Source: Actinomyces sp. ZJ308
GTDB lineage: Bacteria; Actinomycetota; Actinomycetes; Actinomycetales; Actinomycetaceae
Direction: 5' to 3'
Assembly: GCF_011752065.1 (NCBI RefSeq)
Contig: NZ_JAAIJY010000018.1
Location: 1 to 64,000 of the forward strand
Length of the DNA: 64,000 nucleotides
Shown: positions 25,842-35,001 of the stretch, piece by piece
Layout of the letters: the number at the start of each line of letters is the position of its first letter
Position numbering within the stretch: the stretch's first letter is position 1
Notes under the pieces: generated by a model
The model's input: only the letters and a program-made list of their open reading frames with translations
Databases searched by the model: none
What the model was told of the DNA's origin: nothing
Made by a program: the position numbers and the translations under genes

Positions 25842-26606
25842 TCAGTCCTCGTCGCTGGCGAACTCGGCGGCCACCTCGGGGCTGAGATCCACGGAGGTGT
25901 AGACGTTCTGGACGTCGTCGGAGTCCTCCAGGGCATCGATGAGACGGAAGACCTTGCGCGCGCCGTCGACGTCGACCTCGACCTTGGTGCCGGCGACGAA
26001 CTGGACCTCGGCGGAGTCGTAGTCCATCCCGGCCTCCGTCAGGGCGGTGCGCACGGCGACGATGTCACCGGGCTCGGAGTAGATCTCGAAGGACTCCCCC
26101 ATGTCCTCGACCTCCTCGGCACCGGCGTCCAGGACGGCCATGAGGATGGAGTCCTCGTCCACGCCGTCGGCCTTGGCGACCTCGACGACGCCCTTGCGGG
26201 TGAAGTTGTAGGCCACTGAGCCGGGGTCGGCCAGGTTGCCGCCGTTGCGGGAGAAGGCCACGCGCACGTCGGAGGCGGCCCGGTTGCGGTTGTCGGTGAG
26301 GCACTCGACGAGGAAGGCGACGCCGCCGGGGCCATAGCCCTCGTACATGATGGTCTGCCAGTCGGCCCCGCCGGCCTCCTCGCCGCTGCCGCGCTTGACG
26401 GCGCGGGTGATGTTGTCGGCCGGCACGGAGTTCTTCTTGGCCTTCTGGATGGCGTCGAACAGGGTGGGGTTGCCGGTCGGGTCGCCTCCGCCGGTGCGGG
26501 CGGCGACCTCGATGTTCTTGATGAGACGCGCGAAGAGCTTGCCGCGCTTGGCGTCGATCGCGGCCTTCTTGTGCTTGGTGGTGGCCCACTTGGAGTGACC
26601 CGACAT
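25842..26606 (-). CDS. YebC/PmpR-family regulatory protein (TACO1 type)
   Basis: A 254-residue protein of the YebC family with the invariant opening [15 protein letters not shown] and D-A-K-R-G-K-L-F. Members were described as DNA-binding regulators, and more recent work on the family ties them to translation of proline-rich stretches; which applies here is open. The start has an AAGGAG site at normal distance. It precedes ruvCAB, a very conserved arrangement in bacteria. Confidence 0.95.
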   Translation of the reverse strand: MSGHSKWATTKHKKAAIDAKRGKLFARLIKNIEVAARTGGGDPTGNPTLFDAIQKAKKNSVPADNITRAVKRGSGEEAGGADWQTIMYEGYGPGGVAFLVECLTDNRNRAASDVRVAFSRNGGNLADPGSVAYNFTRKGVVEVAKADGVDEDSILMAVLDAGAEEVEDMGESFEIYSEPGDIVAVRTALTEAGMDYDSAEVQFVAGTKVEVDVDGARKVFRLIDALEDSDDVQNVYTSVDLSPEVAAEFASDED

Positions 26607-26649
26607 ATGTGCTCCTTGGGAGTCGAGAATGAGGGCGCAGCCGGCGCGG

Positions 26650-27387
26650 TCAGGCGCGGCGCGTCACCATGGAGACGAAGACGTCGTGGACCCGGTGGTC
26701 GCCTCCGACCTCTGGGTGGAAGGACGTGGCGAGCAGGGTCCCCTGACGAACCGCGACGATCCTACCGCCGTCGGCCCCGCTGACCCCAGCCGCGCGTCCC
26801 GCGCGGGTCGTGGCGAGGATCTCGACGCCGGACCCCACCTCCTCCACCCATGGCGCCCGGATGAAGACGGCGTGCAGCGGCCGGTCCTGTCCGGCCCCCA
26901 GCGCCGGAGCGACAAGGTCCTCCTCGTAGGAGTCCACCTGGCGACCGAAGGCATTGCGGCGCACGGTCATATCGATGCCGCCCAGAAGGGCCTGTCCTGC
27001 CTCCGCCCCTTCGACGCGATCGGCCAGCAGGATCATCCCGGCGCACGATCCGTAGGCGGGCAGGCCCTGAGCGATCAGCTCGCGTAGCGGCTCGAGCATG
27101 CCGAAGGAGCTCAGCAGCGTGCTCATGGTCGTCGACTCACCGCCGGGGACCACCAGACCATCGAGCCGGTCTCCCGGGGCATCGCCCAGATCAGCCGAGC
27201 GGCGAACGACGACGGGGCGCGCCCCTGCCGCCTCCAGGGCCAAGGAGTGCTCACGCACGTCGCCTTGGAGCGCCAGGACGCCGATCGTGGGACGGGAGTC
27301 GGCCGGAGCGATCGCGGGGAAGAGCGCCCGGGGGTGACGCGTGTCCATCGTCTGGGCTCGGCGGTAGGGGTGCTTCGGGCTAGTCAT
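26650..27387 (-). CDS. pdxT: Pyridoxal 5'-phosphate synthase glutaminase subunit PdxT
   Basis: A 245-residue class I glutaminase that feeds ammonia to PdxS for vitamin B6 synthesis. The oxyanion and nucleophile motifs are V-P-G-G-E-S-T-T and G-S-C-A-G-M-I-L-L (Cys nucleophile); the His/Glu pair is in T-S-F-H-P-E-V. The N-terminus is about 30 residues longer than usual before [13 protein letters not shown], so translation may start later. The chosen ATG overlaps the end of the NUDIX gene by 8 bases. Confidence 0.95.
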   Translation of the reverse strand: MTSPKHPYRRAQTMDTRHPRALFPAIAPADSRPTIGVLALQGDVREHSLALEAAGARPVVVRRSADLGDAPGDRLDGLVVPGGESTTMSTLLSSFGMLEPLRELIAQGLPAYGSCAGMILLADRVEGAEAGQALLGGIDMTVRRNAFGRQVDSYEEDLVAPALGAGQDRPLHAVFIRAPWVEEVGSGVEILATTRAGRAAGVSGADGGRIVAVRQGTLLATSFHPEVGGDHRVHDVFVSMVTRRA

Positions 27388-28114
27388 CGGGGTCCTTGCT
27401 GAGCGGTTCGGGACGTTGGCGAGGGTGCGCCGTCAGCTGGGCCAGGACCTCGGCGTCCACCGGATCGGTGAGGTCGAGAATCTTGCCGCTCCAGCCGGCG
27501 GCGAGCTCCCCCAGCAGCGCAGGCAGGCGCACCGGGTAGATCTCCTGACCTCGTTCCTGGGCGGAGTGCAGCTCCTGGGGGCTCCACCAGGCGATGGAGT
27601 CGACGACGTCGCGCTCCAGCGCGGTCCAGCCCTCCTTCCCGACAGCGCATCTGTCGGGAAGGCGCAGGAGGAAGAAGATCTCGTCCTGGCGGCAGGTGAC
27701 GGTGGCGAAGCGGAAGATCGCCTCCCGGTGGGCGACGGGGCCCTCGAGATCAGTGGGCACGACGCCGATCCCGGACTCCTCGGCCAGCTCACGCGCGGCG
27801 CCTTCCCGTGGGTCCTCGCCGGGGCGGAGTCCTCCGCCCGGGGTGAAGACCCAGCTGTGATCCGGGTCGGCCGCGTCGTGTCCCTCCAGGAGGAGGACGT
27901 CGGAGTCCTGAGTGACGACCAGGACCCGGGCAGCGGTCCTGAAGGGAAGACCGTCACTGCCCAGAGCCCACTCCGAGGTATCGAGGTATCGACCCCAGTC
28001 CTCAGGCACGAGCACCGGGTGTCGGCCATCGGTGGTCAGCCGTCCCGCAAGCCCTGGGAAGCCGTCGCCCTGGGAACCGGCTGCGGAAGCGGCCTTGCCC
28101 GGAGACTCAGTCAC
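27380..28114 (-). CDS. NUDIX hydrolase lying between pdxS and pdxT
   Basis: A 244-residue protein with the Nudix box [24 protein letters not shown] (G-x5-E-x7-R-E-x2-E-E-x-G form), preceded by [18 protein letters not shown] enzymes hydrolyse nucleoside-diphosphate-linked substrates; the substrate cannot be read from sequence. It overlaps pdxS by 4 bases (ATGA) and pdxT by 8 bases, so it is translated with the B6 genes. A link to pyridoxal phosphate metabolism is possible, though NUDIX genes also occur near the PIM/pdx block in other actinobacteria. Confidence 0.88.
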   Translation of the reverse strand: MTESPGKAASAAGSQGDGFPGLAGRLTTDGRHPVLVPEDWGRYLDTSEWALGSDGLPFRTAARVLVVTQDSDVLLLEGHDAADPDHSWVFTPGGGLRPGEDPREGAARELAEESGIGVVPTDLEGPVAHREAIFRFATVTCRQDEIFFLLRLPDRCAVGKEGWTALERDVVDSIAWWSPQELHSAQERGQEIYPVRLPALLGELAAGWSGKILDLTDPVDAEVLAQLTAHPRQRPEPLSKDPDD

Positions 28115-29013
28115 CAGCCGCGTTCCGCCAGGCGGTGGGGTTCGGGGATCTCGTCGACGTTGATGCCGACCATGGCCTCTCCCAGGCCTCGTGAGACCTC
28201 GGCGACGACGTCGGGGTCGTCGAACTGGGCGGTGGCCCGAACGATTGCGGCGGCGCGCTTGGCCGGGTCCCCGGACTTGAAGATGCCTGATCCTACGAAG
28301 ACGCCCTCGGCCCCCATCTGCATCATCATGGCGGCGTCGGCCGGGGTGGCGATGCCGCCGGCGGTGAACAGGACGACGGGCAGGTGCCCGGTGCGGGCGA
28401 CCTCGGCGACGAGCTCATAGGGGGCGGCGAGCTCCTTGGCGGCCACGTAGAGCTCGTCCTCGGGGAGCGAGGTCAGGCGGCGGATCTCGTCGCGGATCGT
28501 GCGCATGTGGGTCACCGCGTTGGAGACGTCTCCCGTGCCGGCCTCGCCCTTGGAGCGGATCATGGCCGCTCCCTCGGTGATGCGGCGCAGCGCCTCACCC
28601 AGGTTGGTGGCTCCGCAGACGAAGGGGACGGTGAAGGCCTGCTTGTCGATGTGGTGGGCGTAGTCGGCCGGGGTGAGGACCTCGGACTCGTCGATGTAGT
28701 CCACGCCGAGGCTCTGGAGGACCTGGGCCTCCACGAAGTGGCCGATGCGGGCCTTGGCCATGACCGGGATGGAGACCGCCTCGATGATGCCGGTGATGAG
28801 GTCGGGGTCGCTCATACGGGCCACGCCTCCCTGGGCGCGGATGTCCGCGGGGACGCGTTCGAGGGCCATGACGGCGACCGCTCCCGCGTCCTGGGCGATG
28901 CGGGCCTGCTCGGGCGTGACGACGTCCATGATGACGCCGCCCTTGAGCATGTCCGCCATGCCGCGCTTGACGGTGAGGGTGCCGGTGCTGGGGGTGGTCT
29001 GCTCTGTGCTCAA
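28111..29013 (-). CDS. pdxS: Pyridoxal 5'-phosphate synthase lyase subunit PdxS
   Basis: A 300-residue TIM-barrel enzyme that builds PLP from ribose 5-phosphate, glyceraldehyde 3-phosphate and ammonia delivered by PdxT. Very conserved segments include [40 protein letters not shown] and [14 protein letters not shown]. The TTG at 29013 is chosen because GAGGA stands 6 bases before it; an ATG six codons upstream (29031) lacks a site. It heads the pdxS-nudix-pdxT group. Confidence 0.96.
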   Translation of the reverse strand: MSTEQTTPSTGTLTVKRGMADMLKGGVIMDVVTPEQARIAQDAGAVAVMALERVPADIRAQGGVARMSDPDLITGIIEAVSIPVMAKARIGHFVEAQVLQSLGVDYIDESEVLTPADYAHHIDKQAFTVPFVCGATNLGEALRRITEGAAMIRSKGEAGTGDVSNAVTHMRTIRDEIRRLTSLPEDELYVAAKELAAPYELVAEVARTGHLPVVLFTAGGIATPADAAMMMQMGAEGVFVGSGIFKSGDPAKRAAAIVRATAQFDDPDVVAEVSRGLGEAMVGINVDEIPEPHRLAERGW

Positions 29014-29196
29014 TCGTGGTCCTCGGGCCATGGGCCGTCACCCGCGCCCGTGCCGGGGCAGGATCGACGGCTCCGTGAAAAGATGCTGACGCCACGCATG
29101 CTACTACTCGGCCCGCGGGCGACCCGACGCGCTCACGCCGTGAGACCCGAGGCGTCGACACGGGCCCGCCGGCTCCCAGTGGCTTCCGCCCGGTTC

Positions 29197-30480
29197 CTAC
29201 GCCGCTCCGATGAAGGCGCGGCGCGCCGAGGTGATGCGGTCGAGCAGCTCGGTCTCCTTGGTGGAGAAGTCGACCTGGGCATGGCCGTCCACGGCCTGCT
29301 GGCGCAGCTGGGCGAGCTCCGCCGCACTCTTCTGGAAGACGTTCATCGCGTACACCGCCTGCGGGCCCCGGGTGGCGGCCCAGCGCTTACCCGCCTTGCG
29401 TCCCCCGCCAGTGGTGAGCATCTGGACCTCGGCCGGTGCGAACCAGCCTGCGCGGGCATAGTCGTCGAGTCGGTTGCGCATGGTCATGCGTTCGGCCCAC
29501 CGCAGCCACGCCACGATCCCGATGCAGACGATGAAGACCGGAAGATCCACCAGGAAGAACATGACCAGAGGGCTTCCGGCGGAGGAAATGACCCCGTTCC
29601 AGATGGCGTGGAGGATGATCGCGCAGACCAGGCCGATGGGGGTCATCCAGACCCAGGCGGCCGGTGAACGGCGCCGTGAGGACATCCCGATGGCCAGGCC
29701 CGTGCAGGCGGTGAAGGTCACGTGCGCAAAGGGGGAGAACACGCCTCTGACGATGAAGACGGTGGTGATGGAGTCCCAGTAGTTGATGAAGTACCCGATG
29801 TTCTCCGCGAAGGCGAAGCCCGCGGCGACGACGGAGGCGTAGACGATTCCGTCAATGGCGCCGTTGAAGGTGCGCCTCCAGATGAGGAAGATGATGAGGA
29901 CACCGAGACCCTTGGTGGTCTCCTCGATGAGCGGCGCCGAGACGACCGCGGATATCTGGAAGGCCCCCTCCAGGCTGAGCGTCGACTCGGCCGCGGCATA
30001 GAGCACGGTGGTGTTGACCAGCATGGAGATGGCGGTGGCCACACCGGCTCCCCACAGGAAGGCCACGACGAGGGTCGGCAGTGGCTCGGGCTCCCAACGG
30101 TCGATCCAGAACACGACGACGAGCACGAGCCCCAGGGGGATCAGTGCCAGGAGAATCGCCGCGGACAGCACGGAGGAGTCCGAGGCCGACTGGGAGGCGA
30201 CCCAGATGACGACGATCATGAGAAGAGCCCCGATGGAGGCGAGAACCAGACGAGCGATGAGCTCGCCCGTCCTTCTCGCGGAGTGGGGACCGGGGCGGGT
30301 CCAGGCCGGCGCAGCCTGCTGACCGGGCTGCCCTGCCGGGGCGAAGGGAGCACTCTCCCGGTGAACCTGGTAGCGCCGACCCGTGCCGGGAAGCGGACTG
30401 GGGTCGGCGGAGGTCTGGGGCAGTGCGCTGGAGCGCTGGTACCCGGGGCGGGGCGCCCAGGGGCTGGGAGTCGTGCTCAT
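29197..30480 (-). CDS. PrsW-family intramembrane metalloprotease
   Basis: A 427-residue membrane protein. After a Pro/Ser-rich cytoplasmic N-terminus (about 1-75) it has roughly eight transmembrane helices. The PrsW signature is present: A-P-L-I-E-E-T-T-K-G, then A-G-F-A-F-A-E-N-I-G-Y, F-A-H-V-T-F-T-A-C-T-G and L-H-A-I-W-N-G, giving the conserved Glu and His residues. In Bacillus PrsW cleaves an anti-sigma factor; the target here is unknown. A cytoplasmic tail of about 100 residues follows the membrane part. The upstream LemA-like membrane gene ends 4 bases before its ATG. Confidence 0.9.
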   Translation of the reverse strand: MSTTPSPWAPRPGYQRSSALPQTSADPSPLPGTGRRYQVHRESAPFAPAGQPGQQAAPAWTRPGPHSARRTGELIARLVLASIGALLMIVVIWVASQSASDSSVLSAAILLALIPLGLVLVVVFWIDRWEPEPLPTLVVAFLWGAGVATAISMLVNTTVLYAAAESTLSLEGAFQISAVVSAPLIEETTKGLGVLIIFLIWRRTFNGAIDGIVYASVVAAGFAFAENIGYFINYWDSITTVFIVRGVFSPFAHVTFTACTGLAIGMSSRRRSPAAWVWMTPIGLVCAIILHAIWNGVISSAGSPLVMFFLVDLPVFIVCIGIVAWLRWAERMTMRNRLDDYARAGWFAPAEVQMLTTGGGRKAGKRWAATRGPQAVYAMNVFQKSAAELAQLRQQAVDGHAQVDFSTKETELLDRITSARRAFIGAA

Positions 30481-30484
30481 CGGT

Positions 30485-31228
30485 TCACCTCGGTTGCACC
30501 TCGTCGTCATGGGCCGGCTGCACCTCGGGGGTGGTGTCGTCGTCGGCGTCGAAGGTCTGGGGCATGGGAGCGCGCCCGGCCAGGTGGCACACCCGAACGA
30601 GCAGCCGGCTCCTGAGCGCCTGAGCCTCGCTGACATGGGTGTTGTGGAACCTTCGGGCCAGGACCAGGCGGGAGCAGGCCCGGTCCAACCGGCTGAGCGC
30701 GGGCACGCTCAGCGGGTCCTCGGACAGGTCCCGGCGGGCGGACTCGGAGACCACCGTGCGTAGGACCCGGCTGAGATCGGACTCGATGAGGGCCCGGCTG
30801 CGCGCGGCTCGCACGGCTGCGGCACCGCCGACGGGATCCGCAGCGGCATCGAGGCGCGGCGAGGTGTCCAGGCCGTCGTCGACGATGGGGCCCTCGGCAT
30901 CCAGCGCCTCCCGGGCGGCTCGGCTGAGCAGAAGCCCGGAGGCCGGGTCCAGGGCCCGGGTGGTGGCCAGCTCCGCCGCGGCCTCGGCCCGGTGAACGAG
31001 CTGGGCCTCGAGGGTGGCCCGCGATCCCAGGACCTGCCGGTGCAGCCGGTCCACGCGGACGGCCCTGGCGTACAGGGCCCACCCGATGGCCACGGCCAGT
31101 CCGACGAGCAGCACGACGACGCTCCACACCGGCACCATCGCGGCGGGTGCCGTCCAGGACAGCGTCGGGATGGCTGTGCCTGCCGGAAGGCCGATCGCCT
31201 CAGTCATGGCTGTCGTCATGGTTGCCAT
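30485..31228 (-). CDS. LemA-like membrane-anchored protein
   Basis: A 247-residue protein with one transmembrane segment (about residues 32-55, W-S-V-V-V-L-L-V-G-L-A-V-A-I-G-W-A-L-Y) and a helical extracytoplasmic or cytoplasmic domain. The pattern of the domain, L-V-H-R-A-E-A-A-A-E-L-A early and L-V-L-A-R-R-F-H-N-T-H-V-S-E-A-Q-A-L late, resembles LemA proteins, whose N-x-x-V and Y-N repeats it only partly keeps. I therefore call it LemA-like with moderate confidence. It is followed after 4 bases by the PrsW protease gene, suggesting joint function. Confidence 0.6.
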   Translation of the reverse strand: MATMTTAMTEAIGLPAGTAIPTLSWTAPAAMVPVWSVVVLLVGLAVAIGWALYARAVRVDRLHRQVLGSRATLEAQLVHRAEAAAELATTRALDPASGLLLSRAAREALDAEGPIVDDGLDTSPRLDAAADPVGGAAAVRAARSRALIESDLSRVLRTVVSESARRDLSEDPLSVPALSRLDRACSRLVLARRFHNTHVSEAQALRSRLLVRVCHLAGRAPMPQTFDADDDTTPEVQPAHDDEVQPR

Positions 31229-31323
31229 GGTCGGTCCCTCATCACTCCTGAGATGGTCTGCGTCGGTCGTCGCCGATTCGGCTCGTGCGCTGTGTGACGC
31301 TCTGATCGTGCGTCGATCGCATG

Positions 31324-32505
31324 CTAGTCGTCCAGCGCGTCACGCAGCCGCCCCAGCATCGTCCGTGAGCCGGGCGCGGGGGCCACCCGGGTGTGAGCCG
31401 TGGACAGGGCCATGTCGTAGACGTCGAGAACCTCATCGGTGACTGCGGACCAGTCGTATCGCCCGACCACCTGGGATGCCGCCTCCTGACGGGCCTGAGC
31501 CGCCGGGGCGTCCTGCAAGGTATCGATGATGACCCGGGCCAGGTCCTTGCCGTCCTCGTTGCGGAACAGCGCCCCGTAGCGCCCTTCGGCGAGCACGTCG
31601 GAGAAGGCCTTGAGGTCGGAGGCGACGACCCGGGTGCCTGCGGCCATGGCCTCCACCAGGACGATGCCGAAGGACTCCCCGCCGGTCTGCGGAGCCACGT
31701 AGCAGGTGGCCGAGGCCAGCATGGCGGCCTTGTCCTCATCGCTCACTCCCCCCAGGAAGTCCACGGAGCCGCCGAAGCGGGCGAGCTCGTCGCGGATCTC
31801 CTGGGCCTGCCCCCGACCGGCGATGAGGAAGCGGGCATCCGGGACGGACTCCAGCACCGTGGGAATGGCGTCGGCGAGGACCCGTAGCCCCTTGCGGGGC
31901 TCGTCGAGGCGTCCCAGGAAGGAGATGGTGGGGGCATCTTCCGTCCCCCGGAAGCGGGGGTCGTCCTTGGGCGCGCGGCTGAAGGGAGCGACATTGACCC
32001 CGTTGGGGATGACGACGGCGTCACCGCCGTGGTACTGGATGAGGGTGCGGCGCGCCTCCTCCGAGACGGCGATGCGGGCGGAGAGCTTCTCCATGAGCGG
32101 TACCGTCGCCGGGCTCAGCAGCTCGCGCGCCAGTGAGCGGTCCATGGCCGCGTGGAAGGTGCCCACGACGGGACCGGTGGCGGCCTGGAGGGTCAGCATC
32201 CCCACACTGGGGGTGATGGGCTCGTGGATGTGCAGGATGTCGAAGTCCCCGGCCTCCAGCCAGCGCCGGGCCCGTCTGGCCACGAGTGCACCGAAGTTCA
32301 GCCTCGCCACCGAGCCGTTGTAGGGGATGGCGATGGAGTCGCCGGCGCTGGTGACCCACTGCGGCAGGTCGGTGTCCTGAGAGGCCGGTGCGAGGACCTG
32401 GACCTCATGGCCGCGTCGGAAGAGCTCACCGGCCAGGTCCATGACGTGGACCTGGACGCCTCCGTGCGCGTCGAAGGAGTAGGGGCAGACAATACCGATC
32501 CTCAT
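31324..32505 (-). CDS. pimA: Phosphatidylinositol alpha-mannosyltransferase PimA
   Basis: A 393-residue GT4 glycosyltransferase that transfers the first mannose from GDP-mannose to phosphatidylinositol on the cytoplasmic face. It opens with M-R-I-G-I-V-C-P-Y-S-F-D-A-H-G-G-V-Q-V-H, has the H-I-H-E-P segment, the nucleotide-sugar site I-S-F-L-G-R-L-D-E-P-R-K-G-L and the E-S-F-G-I-V-L-V-E-A-M-A motif. The order HIT-pgsA-acyltransferase-pimA matches the mycobacterial PIM operon, which strengthens the call. The start overlaps the upstream stop by 4 bases. Confidence 0.93.
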   Translation of the reverse strand: MRIGIVCPYSFDAHGGVQVHVMDLAGELFRRGHEVQVLAPASQDTDLPQWVTSAGDSIAIPYNGSVARLNFGALVARRARRWLEAGDFDILHIHEPITPSVGMLTLQAATGPVVGTFHAAMDRSLARELLSPATVPLMEKLSARIAVSEEARRTLIQYHGGDAVVIPNGVNVAPFSRAPKDDPRFRGTEDAPTISFLGRLDEPRKGLRVLADAIPTVLESVPDARFLIAGRGQAQEIRDELARFGGSVDFLGGVSDEDKAAMLASATCYVAPQTGGESFGIVLVEAMAAGTRVVASDLKAFSDVLAEGRYGALFRNEDGKDLARVIIDTLQDAPAAQARQEAASQVVGRYDWSAVTDEVLDVYDMALSTAHTRVAPAPGSRTMLGRLRDALDD

Positions 32506-33506
32506 AGATCCTCCTGCTGCCTGTCGTCACTCTGCTGCTCGCGGGCGTGGCTCCGGGCCAGGCGCTCCTGGTCCAGGTCGGCGTCGAAGACGGGCTGGAG
32601 CATGTGCCAGTCCTCGGTGTGCTCGGTGATCAACGGCTCCAGCTCGGCGACCCAGGCACGGGTATGGGCAACGACCTGCTCCCTGCCCGCCAGGTTCGGC
32701 GGCGGTGGAACCTTACGGGCGGTCAGGACGAGTCCCCAGGGTGATCCCGCCCGACGGCGTCGCTCACCGGTCAGTGTCTCGTAGTGGATCGATACCGCGT
32801 AGAGGGGACGGCCCAGGCGCTGGGCGATCGCGGCGGGTCCTGCCGCCACTCGGGCGGTGGCGGCGCCGAGCCGGGCGGTGATGCCGGCCGAGGACAGGTC
32901 CCGGTCGGCCAGAAGAGCGACGACGTAGTGTCCCCCGCGCGCCGTCTCAAGGAGACGGTCGAAGACCTTCTCCCCGTGGGCCTGGCCGATGATCCGCATG
33001 CCCAGGGACTCCCGGAAGGCGACGAACTGGTCGAAGAGGTCGTCGGGCTTGAGGCGCTCGGCGACGGTCAGGACGGTCGCGAGCTCGCGGCAGGCCCAGG
33101 CGCCGACGAGGTCCCAGTTGCCCATGTGCGGCAGCGCCATGACGATGCTGCCCGCGCGCACGTCGTCATGGATCTGGGGGTCGAGGTCCGCCCGCACGCG
33201 CGCGAGGACCTGGTCCGGTGTGAGTCCGGGCAGGGCGAAGGCCTCGTAGAAGTAGCGCATGTAGGAGCGCGCTCCTGCTCGGGTGGTCCGGCGCAGCAGG
33301 CGCGGCGGTGTCCCCGGAGGAAGGATGCGCGACAGGTTGCGCTCGAGCTGTCCCACGCCGGTGGTGGTGCGTCGTAGGCGGTGCCATGCCCACAGGACGT
33401 CCGCGACGGTGTGTGCCAGGCCGTAGCCCAGGGGCGCGGGCAGTCGGCGGGTCCCACGCCAGGCCAGCCGATAGGCGTCGGAGACGGCGGGCGGACGCAT
33501 CCTCAT
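32502..33506 (-). CDS. patA: Phosphatidylinositol mannoside acyltransferase (HtrB/LpxL family)
   Basis: A 334-residue membrane-bound acyltransferase. The catalytic H-x4-D motif is in L-P-H-M-G-N-W-D-L-V-G-A-W, with L-A-D-R-D-L-S later, as in the HtrB/LpxL-like enzymes. In mycobacteria the enzyme at this place (between pgsA and pimA) acylates the mannose of PIM1/PIM2. The start at 33506 gives an ATGA overlap with the pgsA stop; two codons later is another ATG. Context, more than sequence, decides the substrate. Confidence 0.9.
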   Translation of the reverse strand: MRMRPPAVSDAYRLAWRGTRRLPAPLGYGLAHTVADVLWAWHRLRRTTTGVGQLERNLSRILPPGTPPRLLRRTTRAGARSYMRYFYEAFALPGLTPDQVLARVRADLDPQIHDDVRAGSIVMALPHMGNWDLVGAWACRELATVLTVAERLKPDDLFDQFVAFRESLGMRIIGQAHGEKVFDRLLETARGGHYVVALLADRDLSSAGITARLGAATARVAAGPAAIAQRLGRPLYAVSIHYETLTGERRRRAGSPWGLVLTARKVPPPPNLAGREQVVAHTRAWVAELEPLITEHTEDWHMLQPVFDADLDQERLARSHAREQQSDDRQQEDL

Positions 33507-34135
33507 GCGGGCTCTCCCTGCGGCTGGATCTGGCGGTAGACGGTCCATACGCGCTGGACCACGGTGATGAAGGAGGCGATCGCCACGTAGACGAGTGCCG
33601 TGGTGAGGACCCACTGGGGTGCGCCCAGGCCCACGATGAGGGTGGCTCCGAGCGCCACGAGAAGCCGGTCGGTGCGCTCGGCGATCCCCACCTTGGCGGT
33701 GGCGCCGATGGACTCGGCCCGGGCCCGGGCGTAGGGGACGGTGGCCGCCAGGACGATGGTGGCCAGAGCGGCCACGATCGTCACGGTACGGAGCGTGCCG
33801 GCGGGCATGAACAGTGCGGCCCAGGCCGCCAGGGAACCCAGGACGGCGCCGTCGGCCAGACGATCCATCGTGGAGTCCAGGAAGGCTCCGAAGACCGAGC
33901 TCCTCCCGGTGGCGCGGGCCAGGATGCCGTCGAAGGAGTCGGCCACCAGCACCACGAGCAGGACGAGTGGCCCGGCCACGAAGTGTCCTCGGGGCAGCAG
34001 GGTGACCGCCGCCGTCACCGACAGGACCGTCCCGGTGACGGTGAGCATGTTGGGCGTCACCCCGAGCCGCCCGAGCGCGAGGGCGGGGCGGGTGAACAGG
34101 GCCTTGGTCAGACCGCGGCCATGGTTGCCGAGCAT
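33503..34135 (-). CDS. pgsA: CDP-alcohol phosphatidyltransferase, probable phosphatidylinositol phosphate synthase
   Basis: A 210-residue integral membrane enzyme. The complete CDP-alcohol signature is visible: D-S-F-D-G-I-L-A-R, then G three residues before D-S-T-M-D (D-x2-D-G-x2-A-R-x8-G-x3-D-x3-D). Located as in mycobacteria between a HIT gene and the PIM acyltransferase, it most likely makes phosphatidylinositol phosphate from CDP-diacylglycerol and inositol phosphate. The start M-L-G-N-H at 34135 is favoured by family length; an ORF extension upstream is poorly conserved in character and runs toward the 12-base repeats. Confidence 0.92.
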   Translation of the reverse strand: MLGNHGRGLTKALFTRPALALGRLGVTPNMLTVTGTVLSVTAAVTLLPRGHFVAGPLVLLVVLVADSFDGILARATGRSSVFGAFLDSTMDRLADGAVLGSLAAWAALFMPAGTLRTVTIVAALATIVLAATVPYARARAESIGATAKVGIAERTDRLLVALGATLIVGLGAPQWVLTTALVYVAIASFITVVQRVWTVYRQIQPQGEPA

Positions 34136-34227
34136 GGGGTCCTTAGGTCTCGGATGGAGTCTGGGGTGCCGATCAGTGTGACGGGCCGAGACGGGCTGCG
34201 ACGAGGAGGAGCGCACCCGGCGTGACG

Positions 34228-34299
34228 GTGATCGTTACTGTGATCGTCATGGTGATCGTCATGGTGATCGTCATGGTGATCGTCATGGTGATCGTTGCG
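34228..34299. repeat. 12-base tandem repeat (six units)
   Basis: Six head-to-tail units of GTGATCGTCATG: the four at 34240-34287 are identical, and the first (34228-34239) and last (34288-34299) diverge at their ends. It lies in the 194-base gap between the HIT gene and pgsA, upstream of the PIM operon. Copy number may vary by slipped-strand replication. Confidence 0.95.
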
Positions 34300-34329
34300 G
34301 ACGGCCAGGGGTAACGGTAGCAAGGGGTA

Positions 34330-35001
34330 TCAGTCCCCGGGCTCCTGGGCGCGGACGGCCCAGGCGTCGGCGAGCATGTCCCGCTGCTCCCCGAGCAGTT
34401 GGGGCACGGGCTTGGTCCGACCGATGATGGGCATGAAGTTCGCGTCCCCCTTCCAGCGCGGCACGATGTGCTGGTGGAGGTGGGCGGCGATCCCGGCGCC
34501 GGCGACCTCGCCCTGGTTCATGCCCAGGTTGAAGCCGTGAGGGTGACTCACCGAGCGGACGACGCTCATGGCCGTGGCGGTCAGCTCACCGATCTCCTCC
34601 CGCTCGACGGCGGTGGCCTCGGTCCAGTCGGAGATGTGCCGGTAGGGGCACACCAGCAGGTGACCGGTGTTGTAGGGGTAGAGGTTCATGATGACGTAGC
34701 TGGTCCGCCCCCGGTGGACGATGAGCGCCTCCTCATCGCTGCGGGCCGGCCCCGTGCAGAAGGGGCACTGGGCGGGGGTGTCATCGGTGGGCTTGTTCTG
34801 CCCTCCGATGTAGACCATGCGGTGCGGGGTCCACAGGCGCTGGAAGGCCTGGGGGGCGTCCTCGTGGTAGAAGGGCGCCTCCACCTGGTCACCCATCCGG
34901 ACACCGTCCGCGGTCGGCAGGTCGTCACTCACGGCGTGACCCGCTGCCTGGGTCGCCTCCGTGGTCTCTTCAGTCGCATCCTCAGTCCCTGTGTCATTCA
35001 C
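34330..35001 (-). CDS. HIT-family hydrolase (Ap4A phosphorylase-like)
   Basis: A 223-residue protein. The histidine triad is H-L-H-Q-H-I-V-P near residue 170; a zinc-binding C-P-F-C motif is in A-Q-C-P-F-C-T-G, typical of the actinobacterial branch related to Ap4A phosphorylase. The first 60 or so residues are acidic and Thr-rich. The homologue at this locus in Mycobacterium is a diadenosine-polyphosphate phosphorylase. The GTG start, preceded by GGGAGAAG, overlaps the end of thrS by 8 bases. Confidence 0.92.
   Translation of the reverse strand: MNDTGTEDATEETTEATQAAGHAVSDDLPTADGVRMGDQVEAPFYHEDAPQAFQRLWTPHRMVYIGGQNKPTDDTPAQCPFCTGPARSDEEALIVHRGRTSYVIMNLYPYNTGHLLVCPYRHISDWTEATAVEREEIGELTATAMSVVRSVSHPHGFNLGMNQGEVAGAGIAAHLHQHIVPRWKGDANFMPIIGRTKPVPQLLGEQRDMLADAWAVRAQEPGD

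Noticed and set aside
34108-34323. A small minus-strand frame encoding repeated H-H-D-D, which could be read as a metal-binding peptide
   Set aside because: It is only the 12-base tandem repeat read in one frame, has no ribosome-binding site and overlaps the pgsA start.
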